From: Hyphomicrobiales bacterium
GTDB taxonomy: Bacteria; Pseudomonadota; Alphaproteobacteria; Rhizobiales; Aestuariivirgaceae
DNA length: 57,230 nt
Direction of reading: 5' to 3'
Assembly: GCA_025363755.1 (NCBI GenBank)
Contig: JANYLQ010000034.1
Location: 1 to 57,230 of the forward strand
Made by a program: the position numbers and the translations under genes. Shown one piece after another: positions 41,142 to 49,348 of this stretch (positions are counted from its first letter, which is position 1; each line of letters opens with the position of its first letter). The notes beneath the pieces were generated by a model. It was given only the letters and a program-made list of their open reading frames with translations. It was not told the DNA's origin and made no database searches.

Positions 41142-42005
41142 ATGACCAAAACATCAATTTCGTTATCAGCCGCATTTTTGCTTTCTGCTGGCATTATGCT
41201 TTCCTCACCTGCAGCTTTTGCCACAACAGATGCGATGATGAAAGACTGCACGGCTCAATGGAAAAAGATGGAGGTAGATAAAACGACGCCTGCGGGCGAG
41301 ACGTTGGAGACATTCCTGAAAACCTGCAAACCTACTGCAGAAACCACGATGAAAAAACCTGTTGATAAAAAGATGAAGAAGCCAGCTGAGGCAATGTCGA
41401 AGAAACCTGTTGTTCCGGCTGATGCGACGATGAAAAAGGTCGAGGCCCCAGCTGACCCAACATTGGAAAAGCCGGTCGATCCAACGATGAAGAAGCCCGC
41501 CGTTGCAATGAAGAAGAAAAAGATGGCACCGATTGATGCCGCGATGAAGAAACCAGAAGTTCCAGCTGATACCACGGTAAATACACCAGAGGCTCCTGCT
41601 GATGTTGCGATGAAGAAACCAGCAGAAAAGAAGATGAAGAAAAAAATAATGGCACCAGCTGATGCTGCAACGAAGACGCCAGAGGCTCCAGCCGATACGA
41701 CGATGAAAACGCCAGAAGCTCCGGCAGACGTCGCGGTGAAGAAGCCTGTAATTAAAACGATGAAGAAAGCTGCTGCTCCTGCTGATGCCGCCATGGTAAA
41801 ACCAGTTGAAAAAACCATGAAGAACCCCGCAGTTGTTGCAGCGAAAAAACCTGCGGTGACGGTTGATCCCGTGCAGCAAGCACGTGTCACCGAATGTGGC
41901 AATCAATGGAAAGCTATTAAAATATCTAACAAAGTGCCTGCTGGTCAAACTTGGCCAAAGTTCTGGGGTCAATGTGTTGCCAAAATGAAAGCAGCTGGAA
42001 AATAA
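41142..42005 (+). CDS. Secreted Lys/Pro/Ala-repeat protein with paired Cys-Trp end modules
   Basis: A 287-residue protein. A signal peptide (MTKTSISLSAAFLLSAG, cut near AAFA) leads to a short module DCTAQWKKMEVDKTTPAG, FLKTC. Then about 185 residues of low-complexity sequence follow, built from MKKP and APAD-type units. The C-terminal module ECGNQWKAIKISNKVPAGQTWPKFWGQC closely echoes the first. The two modules share the spacing Cys-x4-Trp-Lys, Pro-Ala-Gly and a final Phe-x3-Cys. Such Cys-Trp modules occur in short rhizobial periplasmic proteins of unknown role. GGAG precedes the ATG at 41142. The highly basic linker might bind polyanions or cell wall; this is inference. Confidence 0.75.
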   Translation: MTKTSISLSAAFLLSAGIMLSSPAAFATTDAMMKDCTAQWKKMEVDKTTPAGETLETFLKTCKPTAETTMKKPVDKKMKKPAEAMSKKPVVPADATMKKVEAPADPTLEKPVDPTMKKPAVAMKKKKMAPIDAAMKKPEVPADTTVNTPEAPADVAMKKPAEKKMKKKIMAPADAATKTPEAPADTTMKTPEAPADVAVKKPVIKTMKKAAAPADAAMVKPVEKTMKNPAVVAAKKPAVTVDPVQQARVTECGNQWKAIKISNKVPAGQTWPKFWGQCVAKMKAAGK

Positions 42006-42066
42006 GATTCAGTTAGCCTGAACATTAAGAGTTTGATCAGTTTGAGGTGAACCCCTTACATTTCAT

Positions 42067-42142
42067 CGTCATGCCCGCGAAGGCGGGCATCTGCGTTTGG
42101 TAGTGAATAAAACAGAGATTCCCGCCTTCGCGGGAATGACAG
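42067..42142. repeat. Inverted pair of REP-like palindromes
   Basis: The left arm reads GTCATGCCCGCGAAGGCGGG with CATCTG (42068-42093). The right arm, read on the other strand, is GTCATTCCCGCGAAGGCGGG with AATCTC. Each unit is itself a hairpin around GCGAAGGC. The pair lies between the convergent Lys/Pro-repeat gene and the lytic transglycosylase, where it may also end transcription. Confidence 0.85.
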
Positions 42143-42178
42143 TTGTCGGTGAATGGATCAACTCCAACTTGTCAGACA

Positions 42179-43030
42179 CTAATTTCGTCTCACAATGCAG
42201 GGCGCACCAGCAGAGCTCAAGTTTTCGCAGGTGGCCTGTGCCGCCGCTGCTGTGTTTTCACCCAGCATCACAAAAACCATTCGGCGTGTTCCGCGTGATA
42301 AGTTCTTCTTCCGCGTAATCATCGGTTGGCGGTTGGCGATCAATTTGGGAAATCGAAGTTTTAATCTTTGAAATATGTTGAGCGCCGCGTGTTCATTGAA
42401 GTTCACTGCTAAAACCACACCCCAGGGCTGGCGCGGCGCAGACTGGGTTGCAGTGTCACTCAACGTCGTCTTGCGTAAAGCCAGCGTCACACAGTCAGTG
42501 GTGAAATCCCCCGCCTTGCCAATTGCTGGTATCGCAAAACTGGCATTGGGTTCTTTCCAATCACTCACGTCCCTGCCGGTGATGAATTGAACATAATCTT
42601 GGGTCTCAAGGGGCATTGAGCCTCTGCCCTGCTGCCAGTCGCCCACGCGTTTTTCACCTGCGTTATAGGCTGCCGCTGCCAGCCCCAAATTGCCAAATTG
42701 ATCACGCAGATCACTGAGAAAAGCAGCAGATGCTTTTACCGCACTGATTGGCTCAAACGGATCCGCAAGACCGCGAAGCTTGGCGGTTTCAGGCATAAAT
42801 TGGGCGATGCCTTGAGCGCCTTTAGGACTAACCACATTGGGATCAAACAGGCTTTCTTTCCAAAGCAGCCTTGCAAAAAAGGCGGGATCGAGTTTGTTGG
42901 CTTCTGCTTCTTGACCTGCCGTAGAACAGATCGAAGCGGCCAAAACATTGCGGTCAACCGTTGCTGCTAACGCAGGTGAAGATATCGCGCAAAAAGCCAC
43001 AAGGCAACTAACTCTCCACCAAAGCGCCAT
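42179..43030 (-). CDS. Lytic transglycosylase (SLT family)
   Basis: A 283-residue periplasmic enzyme that cleaves peptidoglycan strands. A signal peptide ends at SSPALA. The SLT catalytic domain shows the glutamate Glu59 in LLWKESLFDPNVVS, then PKGAQGIAQFMPETA, and NLGLAAAAYNAGEKRVGDW. The C-terminal ~90 residues (GVVLAVNFNEHAALNIFQRL to GAPCIVRRN) look like a SPOR-type peptidoglycan-binding domain. Its start overlaps the end of lolD by 23 bp, so it is likely part of the proS-lolC-lolD operon. Confidence 0.9.
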   Translation of the reverse strand: MALWWRVSCLVAFCAISSPALAATVDRNVLAASICSTAGQEAEANKLDPAFFARLLWKESLFDPNVVSPKGAQGIAQFMPETAKLRGLADPFEPISAVKASAAFLSDLRDQFGNLGLAAAAYNAGEKRVGDWQQGRGSMPLETQDYVQFITGRDVSDWKEPNASFAIPAIGKAGDFTTDCVTLALRKTTLSDTATQSAPRQPWGVVLAVNFNEHAALNIFQRLKLRFPKLIANRQPMITRKKNLSRGTRRMVFVMLGENTAAAAQATCENLSSAGAPCIVRRN

Positions 43031-43691
43031 TGTGTAATCTCATCACTCGGGTCATGCGGTTGGCAAAATCTATATTGTGGGTTGCAATCAACGCACCCAA
43101 ACCTTCTTCTTGTATCAGCCTTGTAAACTCATGATGCACCAATTCGCCAGTTGGTGGATCGAGATTTCCAGTTGGTTCATCCGCCAGCAAAAGCAATGGT
43201 CGATTGGCAATGGCACGGGCAATGGCCACACGTTGCTTCTCACCACCTGAAAGTTCAGATGGGCGGTGGCTAATGCGGTGGCTGAGGCCAAGTCGCCCAA
43301 GTAAATCCTTGGCGCGCTTTTCAGCTTCGGCCTTTGGTGTTGCGGCTATCAATTGCGGAATCACCACATTTTCTAGCGCAGAGAATTCCGGCAGCAGATG
43401 ATGGAACTGATAAACGAACCCCACACCAATGCGTCTTATTCTCGTACGCGCTTCGTCATCCAGATGATTGCATCGTTGGCCTGCAATAACCACTTGCCCT
43501 TCTGTCGGCTTTTCCAACAACCCTGCAATATGAAGCAGCGATGATTTGCCAGCACCTGATGGGCCAACAAGGCCCACGATTTCTCCCGGCATAATGGTCA
43601 ATGACAAGTCTTTGAAAATCTCAAGCCTGTTATCACCCTCGCCGTAAACCCGAGAGATGCTTTGCAATTCAAGTGCTGGGCGAAAATTCAT
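43008..43691 (-). CDS. lolD: Lipoprotein-releasing ABC transporter ATP-binding protein LolD
   Basis: A 227-residue ATPase of the LolCDE complex that extracts outer-membrane lipoproteins from the inner membrane. Walker [10 protein letters not shown] (43-51), the Q-loop region [16 protein letters not shown], signature [14 protein letters not shown] and Walker [14 protein letters not shown] are all present. It overlaps lolC by 4 bp, which confirms the pairing. Confidence 0.96.
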   Translation of the reverse strand: MNFRPALELQSISRVYGEGDNRLEIFKDLSLTIMPGEIVGLVGPSGAGKSSLLHIAGLLEKPTEGQVVIAGQRCNHLDDEARTRIRRIGVGFVYQFHHLLPEFSALENVVIPQLIAATPKAEAEKRAKDLLGRLGLSHRISHRPSELSGGEKQRVAIARAIANRPLLLLADEPTGNLDPPTGELVHHEFTRLIQEEGLGALIATHNIDFANRMTRVMRLHNGALVES

Positions 43692-44998
43692 TCGTAACGC
43701 AATGCCTCAACAGGGTCGAGTTTGGCTGCCTTCCATGCTGGGTAAAGAGTGGCCAGAAATGAAATCACAAGCGCTGCAATAACGATATAGACCGTTTGCT
43801 TCGCGTCAACTTTTGCGGGCAACTGCGCCAGATAATAAATTTCAGAATTGAAAGGATCGACGCCTGAAAACCATTGAATAACGTCACGAATATTGTTGGC
43901 GTTAGCACAAACCAAAAGGCCCAATAATAATCCAACAAAGGTTCCGATCGTTCCAATTGCAGCACCCGTTATGAAAAATATGCGCATAATCGAACCGCTG
44001 GTCGCACCTATCGTACGCAGTATAGCTATGTTGCTGCTTTTATCTTTCACCAGCATGAACAGGCCTGAAATAATATTAAGCGCTGCAACCAATACCACGA
44101 GAAACACAACCATAATCACCACATTGCGTTCAACAGCGAGTGCATTGAAAAACGCCACGTTGCGGGTTTGCCACGTTTGCAACATCATGTCAGGGGTCAT
44201 GGCTTGCAGTAGGCCTGGCTGTTTGGCGACAATAGAATCTGGGTCATCAACCATAATTTCAAGGCTGGTCGCACCATCATTCGTCGAAAAAAAATCTTGA
44301 GCCTCTACGATCGGCATGTAGACAACATTATCATCATAATCTGACATGCCGATTTTAAAAATCGCTACGACTTTGTAGTCTCTGATGCGAGGCGTATTGC
44401 CCAGCACAGTGTCAGGCCCATTGGGCGCAATCAGTGTTATCGTGGAACCTAGGGCCACTTGATGGCGGCGCGCCATGCCATCACCAATTGCTATGCCATC
44501 AGATTTGTCAAAGCCTTTGAAGCTGGGCGTTGCGTCTTCAACATTGGGAGTTTGGATTGCAGTGTGCAAATCCTTGTTATTCAAATTACTGAGTTTCAGC
44601 AAATCATCTTCGCTAATGCCGCGCACCAACGATCCCGTTGCTTGCTTCAGTGATGACACCATGGCTTGACCTTCGACCAACGCAATGACGCGTATGACAC
44701 CGGGCACTTTTTCAAGCTTTCCCTGCACTACTTTATAATTTGCAATCGGCTCTTGATCAGACCGAAAAACAGCAGCGTGGCCCGAAAAACCCAAAATTTT
44801 GCTCAGAAGTTCCTCGTGAAATCCGTTAAAGATCGACATCACGACGATCAATGTCGCCACGCCCAAGGCAATCCCCAAAAATGAAAGCAGTGAGATCACC
44901 GAGATAAAACCCTCGCGCCTACGGGCGCGCAGATAGCGCAGAGCAATCTGCCATTCAAAGCCGGCAAAGGGTTTTGTGTCTGGCAGACCTTGCGTCAT
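43688..44998 (-). CDS. lolC: Lipoprotein-releasing ABC transporter membrane protein LolC/LolE
   Basis: A 436-residue inner-membrane protein with one N-terminal and three C-terminal helices around a large periplasmic domain. The N-terminus has EWQIALRYLRARRREGFISVISLLSFLGIALGVATLIVVMSIFNGF in family order. The C-terminal half has IAILRTIGATSGSIMRIFF and [19 protein letters not shown]. Alphaproteobacteria use one such subunit twice in place of LolC and LolE. The start overlaps the proS stop by one base (TAATG). Confidence 0.96.
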   Translation of the reverse strand: MTQGLPDTKPFAGFEWQIALRYLRARRREGFISVISLLSFLGIALGVATLIVVMSIFNGFHEELLSKILGFSGHAAVFRSDQEPIANYKVVQGKLEKVPGVIRVIALVEGQAMVSSLKQATGSLVRGISEDDLLKLSNLNNKDLHTAIQTPNVEDATPSFKGFDKSDGIAIGDGMARRHQVALGSTITLIAPNGPDTVLGNTPRIRDYKVVAIFKIGMSDYDDNVVYMPIVEAQDFFSTNDGATSLEIMVDDPDSIVAKQPGLLQAMTPDMMLQTWQTRNVAFFNALAVERNVVIMVVFLVVLVAALNIISGLFMLVKDKSSNIAILRTIGATSGSIMRIFFITGAAIGTIGTFVGLLLGLLVCANANNIRDVIQWFSGVDPFNSEIYYLAQLPAKVDAKQTVYIVIAALVISFLATLYPAWKAAKLDPVEALRYE

Positions 44999-46323
44999 TA
45001 TTTTGTAAAGCGCCCGACGATTTGATCAAGCGCCACATTTTCACGAGCGCCCGTTTTGCGGTTTTTCACTTCGGCGATGCCTTCTTTCAAGCCACGTGGG
45101 CCAATGATAATTTGCCAAGGTAGGCCAATCAAATCCATGGCCGCAAACTTAGCACCACCTGGCTGATTGCGATCATCATACAGAACATCGACGCCCTTGC
45201 CTTGCAGCGCCTTATAAATCTTGTCAGACGTCGCATCTGCCTCGGCGTCGCCAACTTTGATATTGATGAGGCCTACATGAAATGGTGCAACCGCTTCTGG
45301 CCAGATGATTCCATCCTTATCGTGGGAAGCTTCGATTATACCGCCAACGAGGCGCGAAACACCGATGCCGTATGAACCTGACTGCAGCGTCACTTTCTTG
45401 CCATCAGCCCCCTGCACTTCGCAGCCCAGTGGCTTTGAATATTTATCGCCAAAGAAGAAAATGTGCCCCACTTCAATACCACGACCTGAAAGCTGTTTAT
45501 CTTTCGGCACACGAGAATCAAATTCTACCGCATCATGTTTTTCGTCTGTGGCCGAATATTTCGACGTGAACGTTGTCACCACTTTTTCAACAGCCGCCAC
45601 ATCATCATAATCAATATCAAAGGCTGACCAATCCATATCGTGGAAGTCACGGTCAAAAAACACGCCGCTTTCGCCGGTTTCAGCCAGAATCAAAAATTCA
45701 TGGCTGCTGTCGCCACCGATGGGGCCTGTATCAGCGCGCATCGGTACGGCTTTCAATCCAAGTCTGGCAAAAGTGCGCAGGTAAGCAACGAACATTTTAT
45801 TGTAAGAGTGCTGCCCAGCTTCCGCCGTCAGATCAAACGAATAAGCATCCTTCATCAAGAACTCGCGGCCCCGCATCACGCCAAAGCGCGGGCGCACTTC
45901 ATCGCGGAACTTCCATTGAATGTGGTAAAGATTGCGCGGCACATCTTTGTAAGACTGAATACCCGAACGGAAAATATCGGTGATCATTTCTTCATTGGTG
46001 GGTCCAAATAACATGTCGCGGTCTTGGCGATCCTTGATGCGCAGCATCTCCTTGCCATAGTCATCATAGCGACCAGACTTGCGCCACAGGTCAGCCGATT
46101 GCAACGTAGGCATCAACACTTCGATGGCCCCAGCCCGGTCTTGTTCTTCGCGAACAATTTGCTCAATCTTTTTGAGAACCCGAAACCCAGTCGGCAACCA
46201 TGAGTAGCTGCCTGCCGCTTCCTGGCGGATCATGCCTGCGCGCAGCATCAAGCGGTGCGAAACGATTTCCGCTTCCTTGGGGTCATCGCGGAGGACAGGC
46301 ATGAAATATTGCGAGAGGCGCAT
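44998..46323 (-). CDS. proS: Prolyl-tRNA synthetase
   Basis: A 441-residue class II synthetase. Motif 1 region [27 protein letters not shown], motif 2 [29 protein letters not shown] and motif 3 [15 protein letters not shown] are intact. The C-terminal anticodon-binding domain ends the protein. The large editing insertion of E. coli ProRS is missing, as normal for the short alphaproteobacterial type, so misacylated Ala-tRNA(Pro) would need another editor. It heads the operon with lolC and lolD. Confidence 0.97.
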   Translation of the reverse strand: MRLSQYFMPVLRDDPKEAEIVSHRLMLRAGMIRQEAAGSYSWLPTGFRVLKKIEQIVREEQDRAGAIEVLMPTLQSADLWRKSGRYDDYGKEMLRIKDRQDRDMLFGPTNEEMITDIFRSGIQSYKDVPRNLYHIQWKFRDEVRPRFGVMRGREFLMKDAYSFDLTAEAGQHSYNKMFVAYLRTFARLGLKAVPMRADTGPIGGDSSHEFLILAETGESGVFFDRDFHDMDWSAFDIDYDDVAAVEKVVTTFTSKYSATDEKHDAVEFDSRVPKDKQLSGRGIEVGHIFFFGDKYSKPLGCEVQGADGKKVTLQSGSYGIGVSRLVGGIIEASHDKDGIIWPEAVAPFHVGLINIKVGDAEADATSDKIYKALQGKGVDVLYDDRNQPGGAKFAAMDLIGLPWQIIIGPRGLKEGIAEVKNRKTGARENVALDQIVGRFTK

Positions 46324-46425
46324 CGAGAATCCTTAATTCAGATTGATTTTGCGCTCTTTTAAGCGATTGGGTGATTTAGGCAAGGTGAACGAATTTCGTT
46401 TTGCCACAAGTTCGTTATATTTAAC

Positions 46426-46454
46426 TTGGCAAACCACAATTTTTCTGATTAATC
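46426..46454 (+). promoter_or_regulatory. Candidate promoter for the intergenic transcript
   Basis: TTGGCA at 46426-46431 and TTAATC at 46449-46454 are separated by 17 bases, close to a vegetative sigma consensus for this group. It points into the candidate small RNA that ends at the terminator near 46603. Confidence 0.35.
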
Positions 46455-46459
46455 TCCGG

Positions 46460-46606
46460 CTCTGAGACGAAGGCTGTTTGCCCGGGTCCGGGGAGGAAGA
46501 ATTGAGTGGCGCTTTAAAGCTGCCGCCGATCTGGCATCCTTAAGAGTGCCAGTTTAAACGAGAGAAACCCAAAATTGGCGGAGCCTTATGGTTCCGCCTT
46601 TTTCGT
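46460..46606 (+). ncRNA. Candidate small RNA between proS and the RidA-like gene
   Basis: The 285-bp gap between two minus-strand genes holds a plus-strand unit with a promoter-like pair, internal hairpins and a strong terminator (GGCGGAGCC, TTAT, GGTTCCGCC, TTTTT at 46577-46603). One internal hairpin is CTGGCA...TGCCAG around 46530-46555. There is no convincing ORF. The terminator cannot serve either neighbour, since both run on the minus strand. I cannot assign it to a named family such as 6S. Confidence 0.5.
46577..46603 (+). terminator. Intrinsic terminator of the candidate small RNA
   Basis: A nine-pair stem GGCGGAGCC/GGTTCCGCC with loop TTAT and a run of five T. It lies just past the stop of the convergent RidA-like gene. 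Confidence 0.8.
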
Positions 46607-46607
46607 T

Positions 46608-46991
46608 CTAAACTCGCTTGGTTGCCGTCACTTCAATTTCAATTTTCATGCGTGGATCAGCAAGCCCTGCCACAAACATGGTGGCCGCAGGGCGCACTTC
46701 GCCCAGATATTTTTTCATGACAGGCCAGCAGGGTTTAAAATCATCCACATTGGGGAAAAGATAATGCACGCGCACAACATCTGCCATTGCAAATCCAGCC
46801 TTCTCCAAAGCCGAAGCGATATTCCGAAACGTCTGATCAGCTTGCACCGCCACGTCGTCTGAAATTGTCATATTGGAATAGTCAAAACCCGTAGTGCCGG
46901 AAACGAAGCACCACTCGCCAGCCACCACCGCGCGGGAATAGCCAATGTCAGCTTCAAATGTTGATCCCGATGAAATAAGTTTACGCATCAT
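46608..46991 (-). CDS. RidA-like (YjgF/UK114 family) protein
   Basis: A 127-residue protein of the RidA superfamily, small trimeric proteins, some of which deaminate reactive enamines and imines. The sequence RKLISSGSTFEADIGYSRAVVAGEWCFVSGTTGFDYSN, QTFRNIASALEKAGFAMADVVRVHYLFP and the end region VRPAATMFVAGLADPRMKIEIEVTA follow the fold. The arginine of the canonical active site (in PxRxxx) is replaced by the VRPAATM context, where R is kept before PA. The exact branch is not fixed. The ATG at 46991 overlaps the mscS stop, so it follows that gene by coupling. Confidence 0.85.
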   Translation of the reverse strand: MMRKLISSGSTFEADIGYSRAVVAGEWCFVSGTTGFDYSNMTISDDVAVQADQTFRNIASALEKAGFAMADVVRVHYLFPNVDDFKPCWPVMKKYLGEVRPAATMFVAGLADPRMKIEIEVTATKRV

Positions 46992-48292
46992 TTTTCCTTT
47001 TTCCCTGGCGTATCGACCAAGTTCACCTGTCGCGCTGGCATCTTCATATCGATCCCTGCTGATTTCAGCGCGTCCCAAACCGCATACATCACATCTGAAC
47101 AATATGAATTCTTGCCGTCGTCAATACCATTCACCCAAAACTTCACGGCAAATTTCACGCCATTATCGCCAAAGCTTTTCAGCTCGCATTCAGGCTTTTC
47201 GGGTTCCTGCAAAAGGGCCGGAAGCTTGGCCATGGCCTTTGCTATCAAAGGCGCAACTTTGTGAATGTCGGTATCATAGCTCACCGTGAATGGCACTTCA
47301 TAGCGCTGGCGTGGATCATCATGCGTCCAGTTTACAAAGCGGGTCGTCACAAACCGCTCATTGGGAACCATAATATCTTTGCCATCATAGGTGGTCAAAA
47401 TGGAGGATCGCATGCGAATCTCGCGAAGGGTTCCGCTTCGACCGTCCTCAAGCTCAATGAAATCGCCAATCTTCAGCGAGCGTTCGAGCAAAATAATAAT
47501 GCCGGAAATAAAGTTTGAAGCGATTTGTTGGAGGCCAAAGCCAAGTCCCACACCCAGTGCGCCACCAAACACGGCCAGTGCACCCAGATCCATGCCCAAC
47601 ACATTGAACAACAACAAAGCAGCAACGCCAAATACCACAAGTTCCAGGGCTTTTGCCGCCAGTTCACGGGTTTGCATATCAACGGTTTCTTGATCGCGGA
47701 TTACTTTTTGTCCCGCATTGGAGGACACCCGCCCGACCCAGAAGAACATGGCACCGAACACGCCAGCCTTGATCAGCGTCAGAGCCGAAATGCGGATATT
47801 GCCCGCTTGCAAGGCCACGGATTCTAGCCATGCAATCAAATTATCCATCTGGCCAAACATATAAATCGCCGCCAGTGGCATGCCGATCCAACGCGCGGCG
47901 GCATTAAACAACGGGTTCGAGATGAACCTGTTGATCACAGCATAAAGTAGCGAAACAACGGCTACCGTTCCGCCAATACGCACCAGCCAAGATGAACCGA
48001 TGGCAGCATCACAGACCGAAGCCGCCACAGCCAAAAACGCCACAACGAGAACAGGCCGCAACAAATCACGACACGAATAAAGCAGTTTGCGATATCGCAG
48101 CAGTTTGCCCTCAGCGGGTTCCGTGTTGAACAGCCAAAGCTTGGCGAGCATTTGTTTGGCGGCGATGCGAGCGATCAACACAGCCGCAATGATAGCAATC
48201 ACTTGCGCATAAAACTGCGGGCTGGAAAGCCAACCAACCAGAACGTCGAGATAGTGTTGGGCTTGAAGTTTCAGAGCGTTGATATCTGGCAT
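46988..48292 (-). CDS. MscS-family mechanosensitive ion channel
   Basis: A 434-residue inner-membrane protein with about five helices. The pore helix and following beta domain are typical: LAVFGGALGVGLGFGLQQIASNFISGIIILLERSLKIGDFIEL, GTLREIRMRSSILTTYDGKDIMVPNE, and VNWTHDDPRQRYEVPFTVSYDTD in order. It would open under membrane tension and release solutes. The start is at the ATG 48292 (MPDINALKLQ), since the longer frame runs back through the neighbouring gene. It is coupled to the RidA-like gene. Confidence 0.92.
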   Translation of the reverse strand: MPDINALKLQAQHYLDVLVGWLSSPQFYAQVIAIIAAVLIARIAAKQMLAKLWLFNTEPAEGKLLRYRKLLYSCRDLLRPVLVVAFLAVAASVCDAAIGSSWLVRIGGTVAVVSLLYAVINRFISNPLFNAAARWIGMPLAAIYMFGQMDNLIAWLESVALQAGNIRISALTLIKAGVFGAMFFWVGRVSSNAGQKVIRDQETVDMQTRELAAKALELVVFGVAALLLFNVLGMDLGALAVFGGALGVGLGFGLQQIASNFISGIIILLERSLKIGDFIELEDGRSGTLREIRMRSSILTTYDGKDIMVPNERFVTTRFVNWTHDDPRQRYEVPFTVSYDTDIHKVAPLIAKAMAKLPALLQEPEKPECELKSFGDNGVKFAVKFWVNGIDDGKNSYCSDVMYAVWDALKSAGIDMKMPARQVNLVDTPGKKEK

Positions 48293-48308
48293 ATTCTGTT
48301 CCGGGTGT

Positions 48309-49259
48309 TTAGACCACGTCTCCCCACGCGGTCTTTCGGTGTTGCTTGTATGCCGCCTTGTCGCGCCGCGCAATCACGCGGTCAGCTAAGCCCTGCTCGC
48401 TACAAATTTTAAATGTCATTGAATGTTTGTCATGTTCCGGCGGCCTGATCACCCGCGCGCCGACCAGTGGCACAGGCTGGCGGCTCACAGCGATCCAGCT
48501 GAATGGCTCATCCTCGAATGGCACAGTGGCTTGTTTGGCGTGCATATGTTCGCGGCTGCGGGCCAATCGCACAGTGAAATGGCACCAGTCGTTGCCGCGC
48601 ATCGGGCATAGGGCTGCGTGCGTGCATGGGCCGAGGATATGTGCACCTGCTTTGATTAACATCTGTCGCGCCGCATGAATTCGCGTAAAGCCGCGGGGCG
48701 TTCCGGGTTCGATGATGACTAATGTGTTTTCAGTTTGCGCCCAAAGTTTAAGCGCCGCCTCGCCAGCGTCTTTCTCCGCCAGTTCGGCAAACACATAAGC
48801 AGCAATCACTAAATCTGCTTTCGCTTTGGCTTCGTTCATCTTGGCGCGGATAATGTTGGCTTTAGCGAGTGCCTCTAACGCAGAGCTTTTGGCCAAACCA
48901 CCCGCCAATTCCACAAAACGGGCATCGGTTTCAATCATCGTGACCGTTGAAAGCTCAGGCCACTCCACAAGTGCTGCCCAACTCGCCGTGCCCGGCCCTG
49001 CTCCAACGTCCACGATGGAAGTTGGCGCAAACTCAGGATTAACCCGCGCCACCTCGCCCAACACGTTGCGCACCGCCGCATAAGTGGCTGGCATGCGGGT
49101 GGTGAGATATGCGGCCAAGTCAACACGCGCCGAACTCTGCCCCGCCCGGTAACGCTCCGTCAGCTGATCGGCATTAGCCCGCAGCAAAGCACCGTCTTGG
49201 TCTTGCAACCAATTGGCGATTGCGAGGTCGAGATCACCGGGGAGCACGGAAAGTGACAA
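48309..49259 (-). CDS. Rsm22-like ribosome-associated methyltransferase-fold protein
   Basis: A protein of about 316 residues. It has the SAM-binding glycine motif VDVGAGPGTASWAAL and the Rsm22 cysteine cluster GPCTHAALCPMRGNDWCHF, which in mitochondrial relatives holds an iron-sulphur cluster and helps small-ribosomal-subunit assembly. The C-terminal part with RQPVPLVGARVIRPPEHDKH fits the family too. The start is uncertain. No ATG exists at the front. A TTG at 49259 or GTG at 49247 puts the start near LPGDLDLAI, where the family starts; the frame can extend to a TTG at 49343, only 5 bp from the divergent bacA ATG, which seems too close. Confidence 0.82.
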   Translation of the reverse strand: MSLSVLPGDLDLAIANWLQDQDGALLRANADQLTERYRAGQSSARVDLAAYLTTRMPATYAAVRNVLGEVARVNPEFAPTSIVDVGAGPGTASWAALVEWPELSTVTMIETDARFVELAGGLAKSSALEALAKANIIRAKMNEAKAKADLVIAAYVFAELAEKDAGEAALKLWAQTENTLVIIEPGTPRGFTRIHAARQMLIKAGAHILGPCTHAALCPMRGNDWCHFTVRLARSREHMHAKQATVPFEDEPFSWIAVSRQPVPLVGARVIRPPEHDKHSMTFKICSEQGLADRVIARRDKAAYKQHRKTAWGDVV

Positions 49260-49348
49260 GTTATTTATCCCATAAACTGTTGTTCTTGTTTGCTCGTAAA
49301 GACTAAGCTTACGCGAATCTAGAGCCAACCGAAGAAAGTCCAAATAAG

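Noticed and set aside
41205-41972. Long minus-strand frames (255, 215 and 112 codons) over the Lys/Pro-repeat gene
   Set aside because: They arise from the repetitive codons of the plus-strand gene, giving low-complexity Phe/Ser/His text without family match or ribosome sites.
46460-46606. Assignment of the intergenic RNA as 6S RNA
   Set aside because: The ends do not pair into the long rod with a central bubble, and no 6S-type core is recognised.
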